This document shows positions 55,796 to 64,000 of a DNA stretch of 64,000 nucleotides, one piece after another. This stretch comes from Clostridia bacterium (GTDB lineage Bacteria > Bacillota > Clostridia > TANB77 > CAG-508). Location: positions 1 to 64,000 of the forward strand of contig JAGBEP010000024.1 of NCBI GenBank assembly GCA_017936925.1, given 5' to 3'. The translations under genes were made by a program, and so were the position numbers. The notes beneath the pieces are model-generated. The model made no database searches and was not told the DNA's origin. It saw only the letters and a program-made list of their open reading frames with translations. Positions within the stretch are counted from its first letter, which is position 1. Each line of letters starts with the position of its first letter.

Positions 55796-56470
55796 TTAAT
55801 CTTCTGTTTTATAATCTTTTATATTCCCATCAAATACTACATTTTGTTCAAGTGCTACAACTCTTATATTTTGATTGGAAATATTTTTTAAATCATGTGT
55901 TGCCATAATTATCGTTATATTTGATTCTTCATAAAGATTATCTAAAATTTCATAAAAAGATTTTATAGTTTTAGAGTCTAAACCATTGCAAGGTTCATCT
56001 AATAATAGAACTTTAGGATTACCTATTAAAGTTCTAGCCAATAATACTCTTTGTCTTTGACCACCTGATAAATCTCCAATCTTTTTATTAACTATATCTT
56101 CAATATTTAATTTTTTTATTATCTTCTCATATGATTCTTCATCTGCTTTAGAATAAAACGGTTTCAAATTATGCTTCTGAACTCCAGTCATTATTATCTC
56201 TTTAGCTGTTGCAGGAAAATTTTCATCAGTCATATTATTTTGAGCTAAATATGAAACTTCAGATTTAGAAATATTAAAATCTATTATTCCTGATTCTTTT
56301 TTCTGTAATCCTGTTATTGTTTTTAAAAACGTACTCTTTCCAGATCCATTTTTTCCAACAAGACAAATATATTCATTTTCATTTATTGATAAAGTAACAT
56401 CTTTTATCGCTAGATGATCATTGTATTTTACACTTAAATTTTCTACTCTTATAATTTCCATATTTTTCAC
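55796..56470 (-). CDS. znuC: Zinc ABC transporter ATPase
   Basis: A 224-aa ABC ATPase: Walker A GKNGSGKST, Q-loop VSYLAQNN, signature LSGGQRQRVLLA, Walker B VLLLDEPCNGLD and the H-loop ATHD. The class and gene order (4 nt after the binding protein gene) fit ZnuC/MntB partners. It energises import by ZnuA and the ZnuB encoded 2.4 kb downstream. Confidence 0.9.
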   Translation of the reverse strand: MKNMEIIRVENLSVKYNDHLAIKDVTLSINENEYICLVGKNGSGKSTFLKTITGLQKKESGIIDFNISKSEVSYLAQNNMTDENFPATAKEIIMTGVQKHNLKPFYSKADEESYEKIIKKLNIEDIVNKKIGDLSGGQRQRVLLARTLIGNPKVLLLDEPCNGLDSKTIKSFYEILDNLYEESNITIIMATHDLKNISNQNIRVVALEQNVVFDGNIKDYKTED

Positions 56471-56473
56471 TTC

Positions 56474-57415
56474 CTATTTTAATGCCTTCTTTAAATTTTC
56501 TAAATTCTGATACATTATAGATAAGTACGTTTCACCAGATTCCAGTTCTCTTTGAGAAATTGAATGTAAGCTATGAAATTGCAATTTTTCAGCACCTGTT
56601 TCACTTGCTATAGTATTAATTGTATTACCTGAAGATAATTCTTTATAAAATATTACTGGAATGTTTTTATTTTTCATTTCATTAATAACTGTGAATATTT
56701 TATCTACACTAGGCTCACTATCCTCACCACACGAATCATATGCAGAAATATAATTTAAATTATATCTTCTTATAAAATATGTATATGCAAAAGGTCCACC
56801 AAAAGCTATTTCTTTATTCTCAGCATCATTAACCACTTTCTTAATATCGTTATCTAATTCTGTTAATTTAGAAATATACTCTATAGCATTTTCTTGATAA
56901 TATAAACTATTTTCTGGATCTTTTATACACAACTCATCTCTAATATTTTCAACTATTTGAATGGACTTTTGAGGATCTAGCCAAATGTGTGTATCATATT
57001 TTTCATGCTCTTCATGTGCAGATGAATGTTCTTCCTCTTCTTCATTTTCAACTAATTCTATATTAAATGCCACATTCTTTATATTTTCTGTACTATCTAT
57101 ACCAGAAATAACTGTTTCAGCCCAAGGCTCTAATTTCTCACCTGTATATAAAAATAAATCAGCTTCTTGTATATTTACTATATCTTGTGGCGTTGGTTCA
57201 AAATCGTGTATTTCAACTCCTGGAGAAAGAAGCATATTAACATTTACTTTTTCGCCTCCAACTTCTTTTGCAAAATCATAAATTGGATATATGCTAGTAA
57301 CAATATTTATTTTCTCTTCTTGATACATTATTTTCGTATTTTTATTATTAAATATTAATACTACTCCCAATATTAGAATTACTAAAATTATTAACGAAAC
57401 TATAAGTTTTTTCAA
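56474..57415 (-). CDS. znuA: Zinc ABC transporter substrate-binding protein
   Basis: 313 aa. Signal/lipoprotein-like membrane segment at the N-terminus, then the cluster A-1 metal-binding fold: HDFEPTPQD (metal His), a charged loop containing HSSAHEEHEKYDTH (about residues 135-155) typical of zinc-binding members, HIWLDPQ, and DSCGEDSEPSVD near the C-terminal metal site. It captures zinc at the cell surface. It begins 15 nt after the WG-repeat gene, so it is cotranscribed with upstream envelope genes rather than having an obvious Zur-type promoter. Confidence 0.9.
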   Translation of the reverse strand: MKKLIVSLIILVILILGVVLIFNNKNTKIMYQEEKINIVTSIYPIYDFAKEVGGEKVNVNMLLSPGVEIHDFEPTPQDIVNIQEADLFLYTGEKLEPWAETVISGIDSTENIKNVAFNIELVENEEEEEHSSAHEEHEKYDTHIWLDPQKSIQIVENIRDELCIKDPENSLYYQENAIEYISKLTELDNDIKKVVNDAENKEIAFGGPFAYTYFIRRYNLNYISAYDSCGEDSEPSVDKIFTVINEMKNKNIPVIFYKELSSGNTINTIASETGAEKLQFHSLHSISQRELESGETYLSIMYQNLENLKKALK

Positions 57416-57430
57416 TTCAATTCTCCTTTA

Positions 57431-59068
57431 TTACTTTTTGTAAAATTCTTCTCCGATAAATTCATACACTATATCTGTTAAATTAGATATAAACAAATCA
57501 TAGCTTGAAACATTTTTCTTATTATTCAAATAATAAATTCCTGTATATGCCGGATTTTCTATTTCTGTTCCATCCATATTCTTTAATGAAATTTTATTTC
57601 CTGACAAATCTATTAAATCATATTCAATATTGCTAGGAAAACCAGACGTATTAAAGTTCACTCTTGCTGGCAAATTTGCACAAATCAATGCTCCATTTTC
57701 CAATAGCATTGGATTAATATAATCATATTCGATATTATTTAATATTTGTTCAAACTGTTTATTTATTACGATATATTTGCCGTTTTCATTTTTCACAATA
57801 TAAGCATCATCTAACACAAAAATATCTTTATAATTAGGAGAAATTTGTATTCCATTTTCATCAGCAAAATATATTATATCTTTATCATAATCTTTTATTA
57901 ATATATATTGATCATAAAATTCTAAAATCTGAATATTACCTTCAAATTCCACTCTTTTTGTGTTAGTAGTATACCATCCCTGTACTCTTTCAGAAGTCTT
58001 GTAAAACGGCAAATATCCATTACTATAAACATATAAATTATCTGCATCAAATTTCAAATAATCACAATCTATGCTAACTCTTGTTGTGGGATTATCTTGT
58101 TTTATAAATTCATATCTGTTTTTGCCACCAGTTTGAGATACAGTAATATAAATATCATATTCATCATTAAATCTGTATCTATATGGTATATCTTCATATG
58201 CTTTCAATTTTTTCATATTACTTGTTGGAATAGTAGATAACCTTTCAGAAATTTTTCCATCTTGTTTAAAAGTATTCTTATATAAATCTTCAAGTTTTTC
58301 CAATTGTTTAGCATAGTCATCTGTTGCTATTTCTGTTTTAAAAGTCATTACTTCTCTTTGATTTTTTAGTATTATTGAAGAAGTTCCTTCTAATGATACA
58401 AGTGCAATATCAAACTTTTTATCATATTGTTCTATTGATATAAAAGGTGATGCATAATCATATTGAAAATCTATTTTTGTTTCACCATTTGCATTTATAT
58501 ATCCCCATTTTCCATTTCTTTCAACATTAATATAAAATTCAGAATCCTCACTCAAGACACTAATATTTTTAAAGTATTCTTCTTGATAATCTAAAAATCC
58601 TTTGTTTTCTTCTTGTACTATTTCTTCTACTTTGTCTTTATATGTTAAGACATTTACACCAACTATAACAATAGCTATAATTGCAATACTTGTAATAGCT
58701 ATAAATAACATACTATTTGAATACAACATGTTTTCTCTCAATACTTGTATTTCTATTAATAATGCTGCTAATATGTATAATACGCCAATATATGATATAT
58801 CAATAAAATATGATATTGATGAAAAAACTGCTAAAATATAAGAAAACAATAATATTTTATCTTTTCTATTAAATACCAGAGTAATAAAATTAATAATTAT
58901 TACAGTCACCATTACAATAAATATAAAAGACTTAATTTCATCCATAACCTTTAATTCTTGTGCAGTAGCACTATTAAAGCTTGGCATATATAGTCTAAAT
59001 AACAACATTACTATTCCAAATAGGAGATTCATTCCTCCTACTATACTATTTACGAGTTTCCCCCTCAT
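57431..59068 (-). CDS. Polytopic membrane protein with WG repeats
   Basis: 545 aa. An N-terminal region of five membrane segments (residues 1-160) is followed by an extracytoplasmic beta-rich part with WG-type repeats (NGKWGYINANGETKIDFQYD; NGKYIVINKQFEQILNNIEYD). WG-repeat domains are surface or periplasmic scaffolds. Start overlaps the end of the PopT-type gene by 23 nt. Unknown role; context suggests envelope. Confidence 0.8.
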   Translation of the reverse strand: MRGKLVNSIVGGMNLLFGIVMLLFRLYMPSFNSATAQELKVMDEIKSFIFIVMVTVIIINFITLVFNRKDKILLFSYILAVFSSISYFIDISYIGVLYILAALLIEIQVLRENMLYSNSMLFIAITSIAIIAIVIVGVNVLTYKDKVEEIVQEENKGFLDYQEEYFKNISVLSEDSEFYINVERNGKWGYINANGETKIDFQYDYASPFISIEQYDKKFDIALVSLEGTSSIILKNQREVMTFKTEIATDDYAKQLEKLEDLYKNTFKQDGKISERLSTIPTSNMKKLKAYEDIPYRYRFNDEYDIYITVSQTGGKNRYEFIKQDNPTTRVSIDCDYLKFDADNLYVYSNGYLPFYKTSERVQGWYTTNTKRVEFEGNIQILEFYDQYILIKDYDKDIIYFADENGIQISPNYKDIFVLDDAYIVKNENGKYIVINKQFEQILNNIEYDYINPMLLENGALICANLPARVNFNTSGFPSNIEYDLIDLSGNKISLKNMDGTEIENPAYTGIYYLNNKKNVSSYDLFISNLTDIVYEFIGEEFYKK

Positions 59069-59900
59069 TAATTACTCCCTCTTTTTCTTTTGTTTCATCT
59101 ACTTTTTTATCTAATACAGTAATACCATACATAAATATAGTAAATATAATTACTATTATAATTCCAATTATTACCTGAGAAATACTTGTAAATTCAGGAA
59201 TAAACATTATAAGCGAAGTTATTGAAAAACCTATAATCGCATAATAAGTTATTCCATAGAACTTTTTAAATAACCAAGTTATCATTCCTGCAGTTGTTAA
59301 TGCTAGAGCTATATAACCAATACCAAAAGGAATAATTATCGATAAATCCAATGCTGTAAATCCAGATAAGATTGGTCCTAAAACACCCATATATATTAAA
59401 ATATGCATAGTTGTCATTCCTGGCATTACAGCTCCCCATGCATATATTGCTCCATATATGATTAATTCTACTATACTTAAATATCTAACCTCTGTTCCTG
59501 CCTTAGTATTATTTGCCATCATCGTACAAATAATTGTTAGTATAAAAGCAATCAAAGTACTTATTAAATATTTTTTCTTAAAACCTTCTTTATTAGCAAC
59601 TTTGATTAATGTAGGTATTCCTCCTATAATTATTCCCAAAAAAGCACATCTAGTAAATGCAGTATATTCATCGAGTAAGAAAATAACTAGCTTTGCACAA
59701 CAAGCTGCACCTATTAATATTCCTACCAATATCGGCCATATATATTTTAAGTTCTCTTTAAAATTCTTAAAAGGATTTGCAATTATTGCCATACATCTAT
59801 CATATATTCCAAGTACTATAGCAAAAGTTCCAGCACCAGCCGTAAGTGCAGCAATACCTATAATAATCCCTTTTATAATCTTGGTTATTACTTCTTTCAT
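59046..59900 (-). CDS. popT: DUF368 family, PopT-type polyprenyl-phosphate transporter
   Basis: A 284-aa protein with about eight membrane segments. The family motif appears near the N-terminus as GAGTFAIVLGIYDRCM and again as AVMPGMTTMHILIYMG. DUF368 proteins (PopT) return undecaprenyl phosphate to the cytoplasmic face, recycling the lipid carrier of wall synthesis. The first motif differs from the usual GxSGGT/PGTM form, so activity cannot be assumed. It is 16 nt from nadD, and its end overlaps the WG-repeat gene. Confidence 0.82.
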   Translation of the reverse strand: MKEVITKIIKGIIIGIAALTAGAGTFAIVLGIYDRCMAIIANPFKNFKENLKYIWPILVGILIGAACCAKLVIFLLDEYTAFTRCAFLGIIIGGIPTLIKVANKEGFKKKYLISTLIAFILTIICTMMANNTKAGTEVRYLSIVELIIYGAIYAWGAVMPGMTTMHILIYMGVLGPILSGFTALDLSIIIPFGIGYIALALTTAGMITWLFKKFYGITYYAIIGFSITSLIMFIPEFTSISQVIIGIIIVIIFTIFMYGITVLDKKVDETKEKEGVINEGETRK

Positions 59901-59916
59901 ATTTTTCTTCCTTAAT

Positions 59917-60483
59917 TTAATCTACATATAGTTTATTATTAATAATATATTCTTCTACATCCTCACATACTAAATCACTAATATTTTCATTATTGTGCAA
60001 TTTCTTTCTTATTTGGCTTGAACTTACTTTCAAGTTTTCTGAATTTTTCATATATAAAACATTTTGGCTATTTATAACCATCTCTTTTTTATCATATCTT
60101 TGAAAAATTATATATTTATACTTTTGTAATTTATCATAATCTTTCCAATCACTCATTTTTTTGTAATTATCTTCGCCCATAAAAAAATATATATCATCAT
60201 TTATGTAATTATTTTCAATAATCTGAAAAATATCAATTGCATTTAATTTTTTTGATATTCTTTTTTCAATTTCTAAAACTTTTATATTATCATCTAGCTT
60301 ACATACCAAATTTAACATATCAATTCTTTTATCAATGTTGATGAGATCTATTTTTCCATAAAAATCATTTACTGGAACAAAATAAACCTCATCAAACTTA
60401 TAATCATTTTTGGCTTGTTTTATTAAATTATAATGAGCTATTGTTGGAGGATTAAAAGAACCTCCAAAAAAACCTACCTTCAT
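59917..60483 (-). CDS. nadD: Nicotinate-nucleotide adenylyltransferase
   Basis: A 188-aa NAD-biosynthetic enzyme transferring AMP to nicotinate mononucleotide. Nucleotidyl-transferase motifs FGGSFNPPTIAH (residues 5-16) and the C-terminal VSSSQIRKKL (ISSTxIR type) are both present. Slightly shorter than average but complete. One nucleotide separates it from tmk; nadD, tmk and metG form a housekeeping run. Confidence 0.92.
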   Translation of the reverse strand: MKVGFFGGSFNPPTIAHYNLIKQAKNDYKFDEVYFVPVNDFYGKIDLINIDKRIDMLNLVCKLDDNIKVLEIEKRISKKLNAIDIFQIIENNYINDDIYFFMGEDNYKKMSDWKDYDKLQKYKYIIFQRYDKKEMVINSQNVLYMKNSENLKVSSSQIRKKLHNNENISDLVCEDVEEYIINNKLYVD

Positions 60484-60484
60484 T

Positions 60485-61165
60485 TTATATATTTCCTAAC
60501 TCTTTTTTCACGATACTAAATATCTCATCGTGAATATCTTCAACAGTTCTTATTTTATCATCTTTAATACATTTAATTTCTTTCCAACCATATTGATCTA
60601 CCAAATTGCAAGCAGCATTATATGAATCTTCTATATGATGAGAATCTTTTTCATGAATATCTTTTTGCATTTTATGACTAAATTTATTTTCCCTATTTTT
60701 TATTAAATTCAAACTGCTTTTAGGAGGCATATTCAAGAAAAATACTGCATCTGGTTTAGGAATTTTATAAATATTAAATTCCAAATCTACTAACCAATCA
60801 AGAAATTTTTTTCTTTCTAATTGATCTTTAATTTTCCCTGCTTGATGAATCATATTAGCAGAAGTATATCTATCAGCTAATATAACTCCGCCATCATTAT
60901 AATATTTCTCTAATTTTGTTTTATATGTTGAATATCTATCTGCAGCATAAAAAGTTGACGCCACATATGGGCTAACATCATTAGCATTTTCACCAAATTC
61001 TCCAGACAAATACATTTTCACCAGTGAAGATGAAGGACTATCATAGTTCGGAAAAGAAATTCCCATATACTCTATATTTTCTTCATCAAATCTTTCTTTC
61101 AGTTTCTGCATTTGAGTCTGTTTTCCACTTCCATCAGTTCCATCTATTACAAATAATTTTCCCAT
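60485..61165 (-). CDS. tmk: Thymidylate kinase
   Basis: 226 aa. P-loop GTDGSGKQTQ (residues 9-18), DR-type motif LADRYTSANMIHQ and a lid-region helix; it phosphorylates dTMP to dTDP. The SFPNYDS stretch after the P-loop is typical of the longer bacterial/euryarchaeal type. Complete, native codon use. Sits between nadD and metG. Confidence 0.93.
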   Translation of the reverse strand: MGKLFVIDGTDGSGKQTQMQKLKERFDEENIEYMGISFPNYDSPSSSLVKMYLSGEFGENANDVSPYVASTFYAADRYSTYKTKLEKYYNDGGVILADRYTSANMIHQAGKIKDQLERKKFLDWLVDLEFNIYKIPKPDAVFFLNMPPKSSLNLIKNRENKFSHKMQKDIHEKDSHHIEDSYNAACNLVDQYGWKEIKCIKDDKIRTVEDIHDEIFSIVKKELGNI

Positions 61166-61184
61166 TCTTATTTCCTCTTAATAT

Positions 61185-62780
61185 TTATTTTATTCTTTCA
61201 AATAAAGCTTGTATATCTTTCGTTGTAAGATCAATTTCCTTTTCTAAATACGTTGGTTGCCAAGATGGTTCTTTAAGTTCAAGATATTCTCTAATCTTTT
61301 TAGTTGTCTCAGGCATTATTGGTTCAAATAAATTACTTAAGTTAGCTATAATATTACTACAAGTAAATATAGTATTATTAAATTCTTGCTCATCTTCTTT
61401 TACTTGTTTCCATGGTTCTTTTGAATCATAATACTTATTTGCCACTTCAACTAGATTCATAATTTTATTAGTTGCTTCCCTAAACTCTAGCTTTTCAATT
61501 AGTCCTCCCACTTCTTTATAAGTAATTTCAATTAAGTCTTTTATTTCTGAATCCATAGTTGCCAACTTAATCTTCTCTAAGTTTTTAAATTTAAGCGTTC
61601 TATTTACTAAATTTCCAAATTTATTTAAAAGCTCACTATTATGAGTAGCAATAAAATCTTCTGGAGTAAAATTAGTATCTTTTCTCTCAGGTCCATTATT
61701 AATTAAATGAAATCTTAATGAGTCTATTGGATAAATTTCAATTGCCTCCAAAGCAGTTATTCCTATTTTCTTACTCTTCGAAAACTTTTGATCATTATAA
61801 TTTAAGTATTCTGTTGAAACTATTGTATCAACTAAATGATAATTTTCTTTTTGTCCTAGAAGAAGAGCATTCAATATTATACTATGAAATACTATATTAT
61901 CTTTTCCATGACACATATATATTTTATTATTTCTTCCTTCTTTCCAAAAGTCTTCCCAGTCCCAGCCTCTTTCTTCACAAACTTTCATTGTATCTGTAAG
62001 ATAACCTAGAACAGCATCAATCCAAACATACATTCTTTTATCTTCATATCCACTAATTGGAATCTCTACGCCCCAAGTAATGTCTCTAGTTACAGCTCTT
62101 TCAACTAGACCTTGTTTTAAATATTTTTCCGTCTCATTTCGAGCATTTATTCTCCAAGCATATTCAACTTCTTTTGTATGTTCTTCAATTTCTTTTTGAA
62201 ATTCAGGAAGCTTCAAGTATAATATTTTATTATCTCTTTGAACAGTTTTTGAACCACAAACAATACAATTTCCACCAATTAATTCTTCTTGAGTAGGAAC
62301 ATGAAGGCAACTATCACATTGATCACCCTTTGTTTCTTCGCCACATTCTGGGCATTTTAGTACTACTTCTCTATCTGCTAAAAACTTATTACACTTTTCG
62401 CAATAACATTGTGGTTCAATTTTTTCATATATATAACCATTATCATATAATTTTTTAAATAATTCTTTTACTTTTTCTTTGTGATAGTCAGTATCAGTAT
62501 TCGAATATAAATCATAAGAAAAATTTAACTTTTCAAATAGTCCTCTAAATTCTTTATCGTAATAATCAGCTATTTCCTTTGGAGTTTTACCTTCTTTTCT
62601 TGCTCTTTCAGTTATTGGCGTGCCATGACAATCAGAACCAGAAACAAACATAACTCTATCTCCATTAAGTCTATGATATCTTGCCAAAATATCTCCTGAA
62701 ATTAATCCTGCAATATGACCTAAGTGCAACGAACTATTTGCATAAGGCCATGCATTTCCTACTAATATATTTTTGTTCAT
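61185..62780 (-). CDS. metG: Methionyl-tRNA synthetase
   Basis: 531 aa. Class I synthetase with the HIGH-like motif LHLGH (about 18-22), two zinc-binding CxxC pairs in the CP1 insert (CEKC and CPEC, then CDSC and CIVC), the KMSKS-like loop KFSKSKK (about 325) and an anticodon-binding helical domain. It lacks the C-terminal EMAP-type dimerisation domain, as expected for this length. Follows the large unknown gene by 17 nt; no T-box is present in that gap. Confidence 0.95.
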   Translation of the reverse strand: MNKNILVGNAWPYANSSLHLGHIAGLISGDILARYHRLNGDRVMFVSGSDCHGTPITERARKEGKTPKEIADYYDKEFRGLFEKLNFSYDLYSNTDTDYHKEKVKELFKKLYDNGYIYEKIEPQCYCEKCNKFLADREVVLKCPECGEETKGDQCDSCLHVPTQEELIGGNCIVCGSKTVQRDNKILYLKLPEFQKEIEEHTKEVEYAWRINARNETEKYLKQGLVERAVTRDITWGVEIPISGYEDKRMYVWIDAVLGYLTDTMKVCEERGWDWEDFWKEGRNNKIYMCHGKDNIVFHSIILNALLLGQKENYHLVDTIVSTEYLNYNDQKFSKSKKIGITALEAIEIYPIDSLRFHLINNGPERKDTNFTPEDFIATHNSELLNKFGNLVNRTLKFKNLEKIKLATMDSEIKDLIEITYKEVGGLIEKLEFREATNKIMNLVEVANKYYDSKEPWKQVKEDEQEFNNTIFTCSNIIANLSNLFEPIMPETTKKIREYLELKEPSWQPTYLEKEIDLTTKDIQALFERIK

Positions 62781-62797
62781 TTTCTCTCTCCTTTATA

Positions 62798-64000
62798 TTA
62801 TGGTCTTCTACGAGATCCAGGAATATGCTCTTCTTCAGCTTCTATTTTTTCGATAGAATCTGATTGTGAAATTCCTAACTTCGTTAATAATTCTCCTCTT
62901 CTTGAATATAAGTCTGGCAATTTAGCAGAATCATCACTTAAATCATCAGAAATATCCATATTGCCTGTATCTGCTTCATGTTCCTCATGCTTATGTTCCT
63001 CTCCAAAATGACTATGCTTTTCATGTTCTGAAGCACATCTCTCATCATGTCCAGTTTGATTTTCAATTGAAACAATTTTACTTTCAATATATTTTAATTC
63101 TTCTAATAATGCAATCTTAGTGCCTATATCGCCATATTCAATTGTTGAAGCTTGTGGAATATCCTCTTCTTTCTTATCATTTCCTTGTACAACCTCTTTT
63201 GGTCCAGGAGTACCTATATTATTTTCCATATATATAGTTCTAGGATAAATTCTTGTCATTGGAACATCTGCAAAAGCCATAGACCCACTAGTTCTATTTT
63301 CTATTAAGCTTAAATCAGTTTCACCAGAAAAACCTGCAAATAGCAATTGATTAGAATCATTATCCTGACTTTCTCCAGCTCTTCTTATTTGAAATAAATT
63401 ATATCTTTCTTGATTTGGATTAGTCTTTCCCGCTTTTATTTCACCAGGTCTTATATAAGTATCATGATTATGTGCTGTATCTTTTAATAAACTAGCTACT
63501 TGCTTAGAAACAGGAGTTGCCTCAAAACCTTGTAGCTCTTCTCTAGTTCCATCATCTTTTTCTTCCATTACTTTAAAATTATTATTTCTTAGTCTTATAA
63601 TTAATGGCCTTGCATTTTGAGTTAATGAATCATTAAATAATTTTGATCCACCTTCTCTGTCTTCAATTCTAATTACACTAACTATATCTTCAGCTTTTTC
63701 GCCTAAATCTCTAGCAATTTCTGCTTTTTCTAATTCTTCTTTCGTTTTTTCTTCTCTTTTTCTTTGAAGAGGGACTATTTTTAAAGAAGTTCCTATACCA
63801 TCTCCCATCTCTTGTGTTTCAGGTTCAACTTCTTCTGCCACTAAGCCTTTTGAAACTGATAACAATCCTACTTGTTCAAATGGTTGTAAGCTTTTTTCTA
63901 ATTCAGGATCTAGGTGAACCATTCCTTTTTCATCTACTTCCGCTAGTTTTTCCAAACTAGTTACCTGTATGCTTCCATCTGCCATGGCAACTACTTCAAT
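62798..64000 (-). CDS. Hypothetical protein, N-terminus beyond the window
   Basis: The frame stays open from an apparent ATG at 63985 to the window edge (codons reading IEVVA just before it) with no ribosome binding site, so the gene is probably truncated here. At least 400 residues: an acidic region, a middle globular part (VSVIRIEDREGG, NARPLIIRLRNNNF, HNHDTYIRPGEIKAGKTNPN), and a C-terminal His/Glu-rich segment (HSHFGEEHKHEEHE, about 330-345) which could bind metal. No membrane segment. Not recognised. Confidence 0.6.
   Translation of the reverse strand: MEVVAMADGSIQVTSLEKLAEVDEKGMVHLDPELEKSLQPFEQVGLLSVSKGLVAEEVEPETQEMGDGIGTSLKIVPLQRKREEKTKEELEKAEIARDLGEKAEDIVSVIRIEDREGGSKLFNDSLTQNARPLIIRLRNNNFKVMEEKDDGTREELQGFEATPVSKQVASLLKDTAHNHDTYIRPGEIKAGKTNPNQERYNLFQIRRAGESQDNDSNQLLFAGFSGETDLSLIENRTSGSMAFADVPMTRIYPRTIYMENNIGTPGPKEVVQGNDKKEEDIPQASTIEYGDIGTKIALLEELKYIESKIVSIENQTGHDERCASEHEKHSHFGEEHKHEEHEADTGNMDISDDLSDDSAKLPDLYSRRGELLTKLGISQSDSIEKIEAEEEHIPGSRRRP

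Noticed and set aside
21..64000. UGA-as-tryptophan or another stop reassignment
   Set aside because: yabP and other genes end in UGA at family-typical lengths, and no gene requires reading through a stop.

Overview
The window comes from a very AT-rich, spore-forming Gram-positive bacterium, most likely an uncultured gut member of the Clostridia. The signs are: sporulation genes (yabP, yabQ, dipicolinate synthase B, a CotH-like protein), a class B sortase with sorting-signal proteins, MurT/GatD lipid II amidation, mostly GGAGG-type ribosome binding sites, and many short rho-independent terminators. UGA works as a stop codon. No rRNA or tRNA gene was recognised.

Layout. 1-150: probable tail of an IS3-like element. 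311-4919 (+): lysC, yabP-yabQ-divIC, rho, a HAD hydrolase. 5067-7007 (+): a secreted L,D-transpeptidase, then a secreted, probably wall-anchored protein whose mature N-terminus is a near-copy of eukaryotic ubiquitin. 7052-12230: two diverged copies of a roughly 1-kb non-coding cassette around an unknown two-gene operon. 12636-18708 (-): class B sortase and a very large CotH/Ig-like surface protein. 19052-26549 (-): radical SAM/SPASM enzyme with a membrane partner, a two-peptide membrane operon, a DUF6873-type protein, an FtsX-type ABC exporter and a PPC-domain protein. 26790-28283 (+): tyrosine recombinase and coaD. From 28387 to the end everything is on the minus strand: unknown proteins, a DnaB-like ATPase, polysaccharide deacetylase, murT-gatD, dpaB, rubrerythrin, a CNNM/CBS protein, a PMT-type glycosyltransferase, a Gld-type ABC system, trmB, vanW, a two-component system, TPR and NUDIX proteins, a split zinc ABC system, a PopT-type transporter, nadD, tmk, metG and an unknown protein running off the window.

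Main result. Four otherwise intact native genes (lysC, the HAD hydrolase, murT, vanW) lose their reading frame at an in-frame CGG codon and resume exactly one nucleotide later, so the four bases CGGN are read as the glycine codon GGN, at positions where glycine is expected or plausible. I read both strands by eye for every CGG. I found no other in-frame CGG in any gene of native composition. The only six others lie in three genes with visibly higher-GC codon use (the L,D-transpeptidase, the 402-aa protein at 30058-31266, the polysaccharide deacetylase). This suggests that CGG is unassigned or 'hungry' in this organism and gives systematic +1 frameshifting (or a CGGN quadruplet read as Gly). 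The alternative is a recurrent sequencing or assembly error. A different kind of break (-1) splits the CotH gene.

How the genes work together: much of the window serves the cell envelope and spore. It covers peptidoglycan cross-linking, amidation and deacetylation, undecaprenyl-phosphate recycling, protein glycosylation, surface anchoring and zinc uptake, interspersed with housekeeping genes (rho, metG, tmk, nadD, coaD, trmB).
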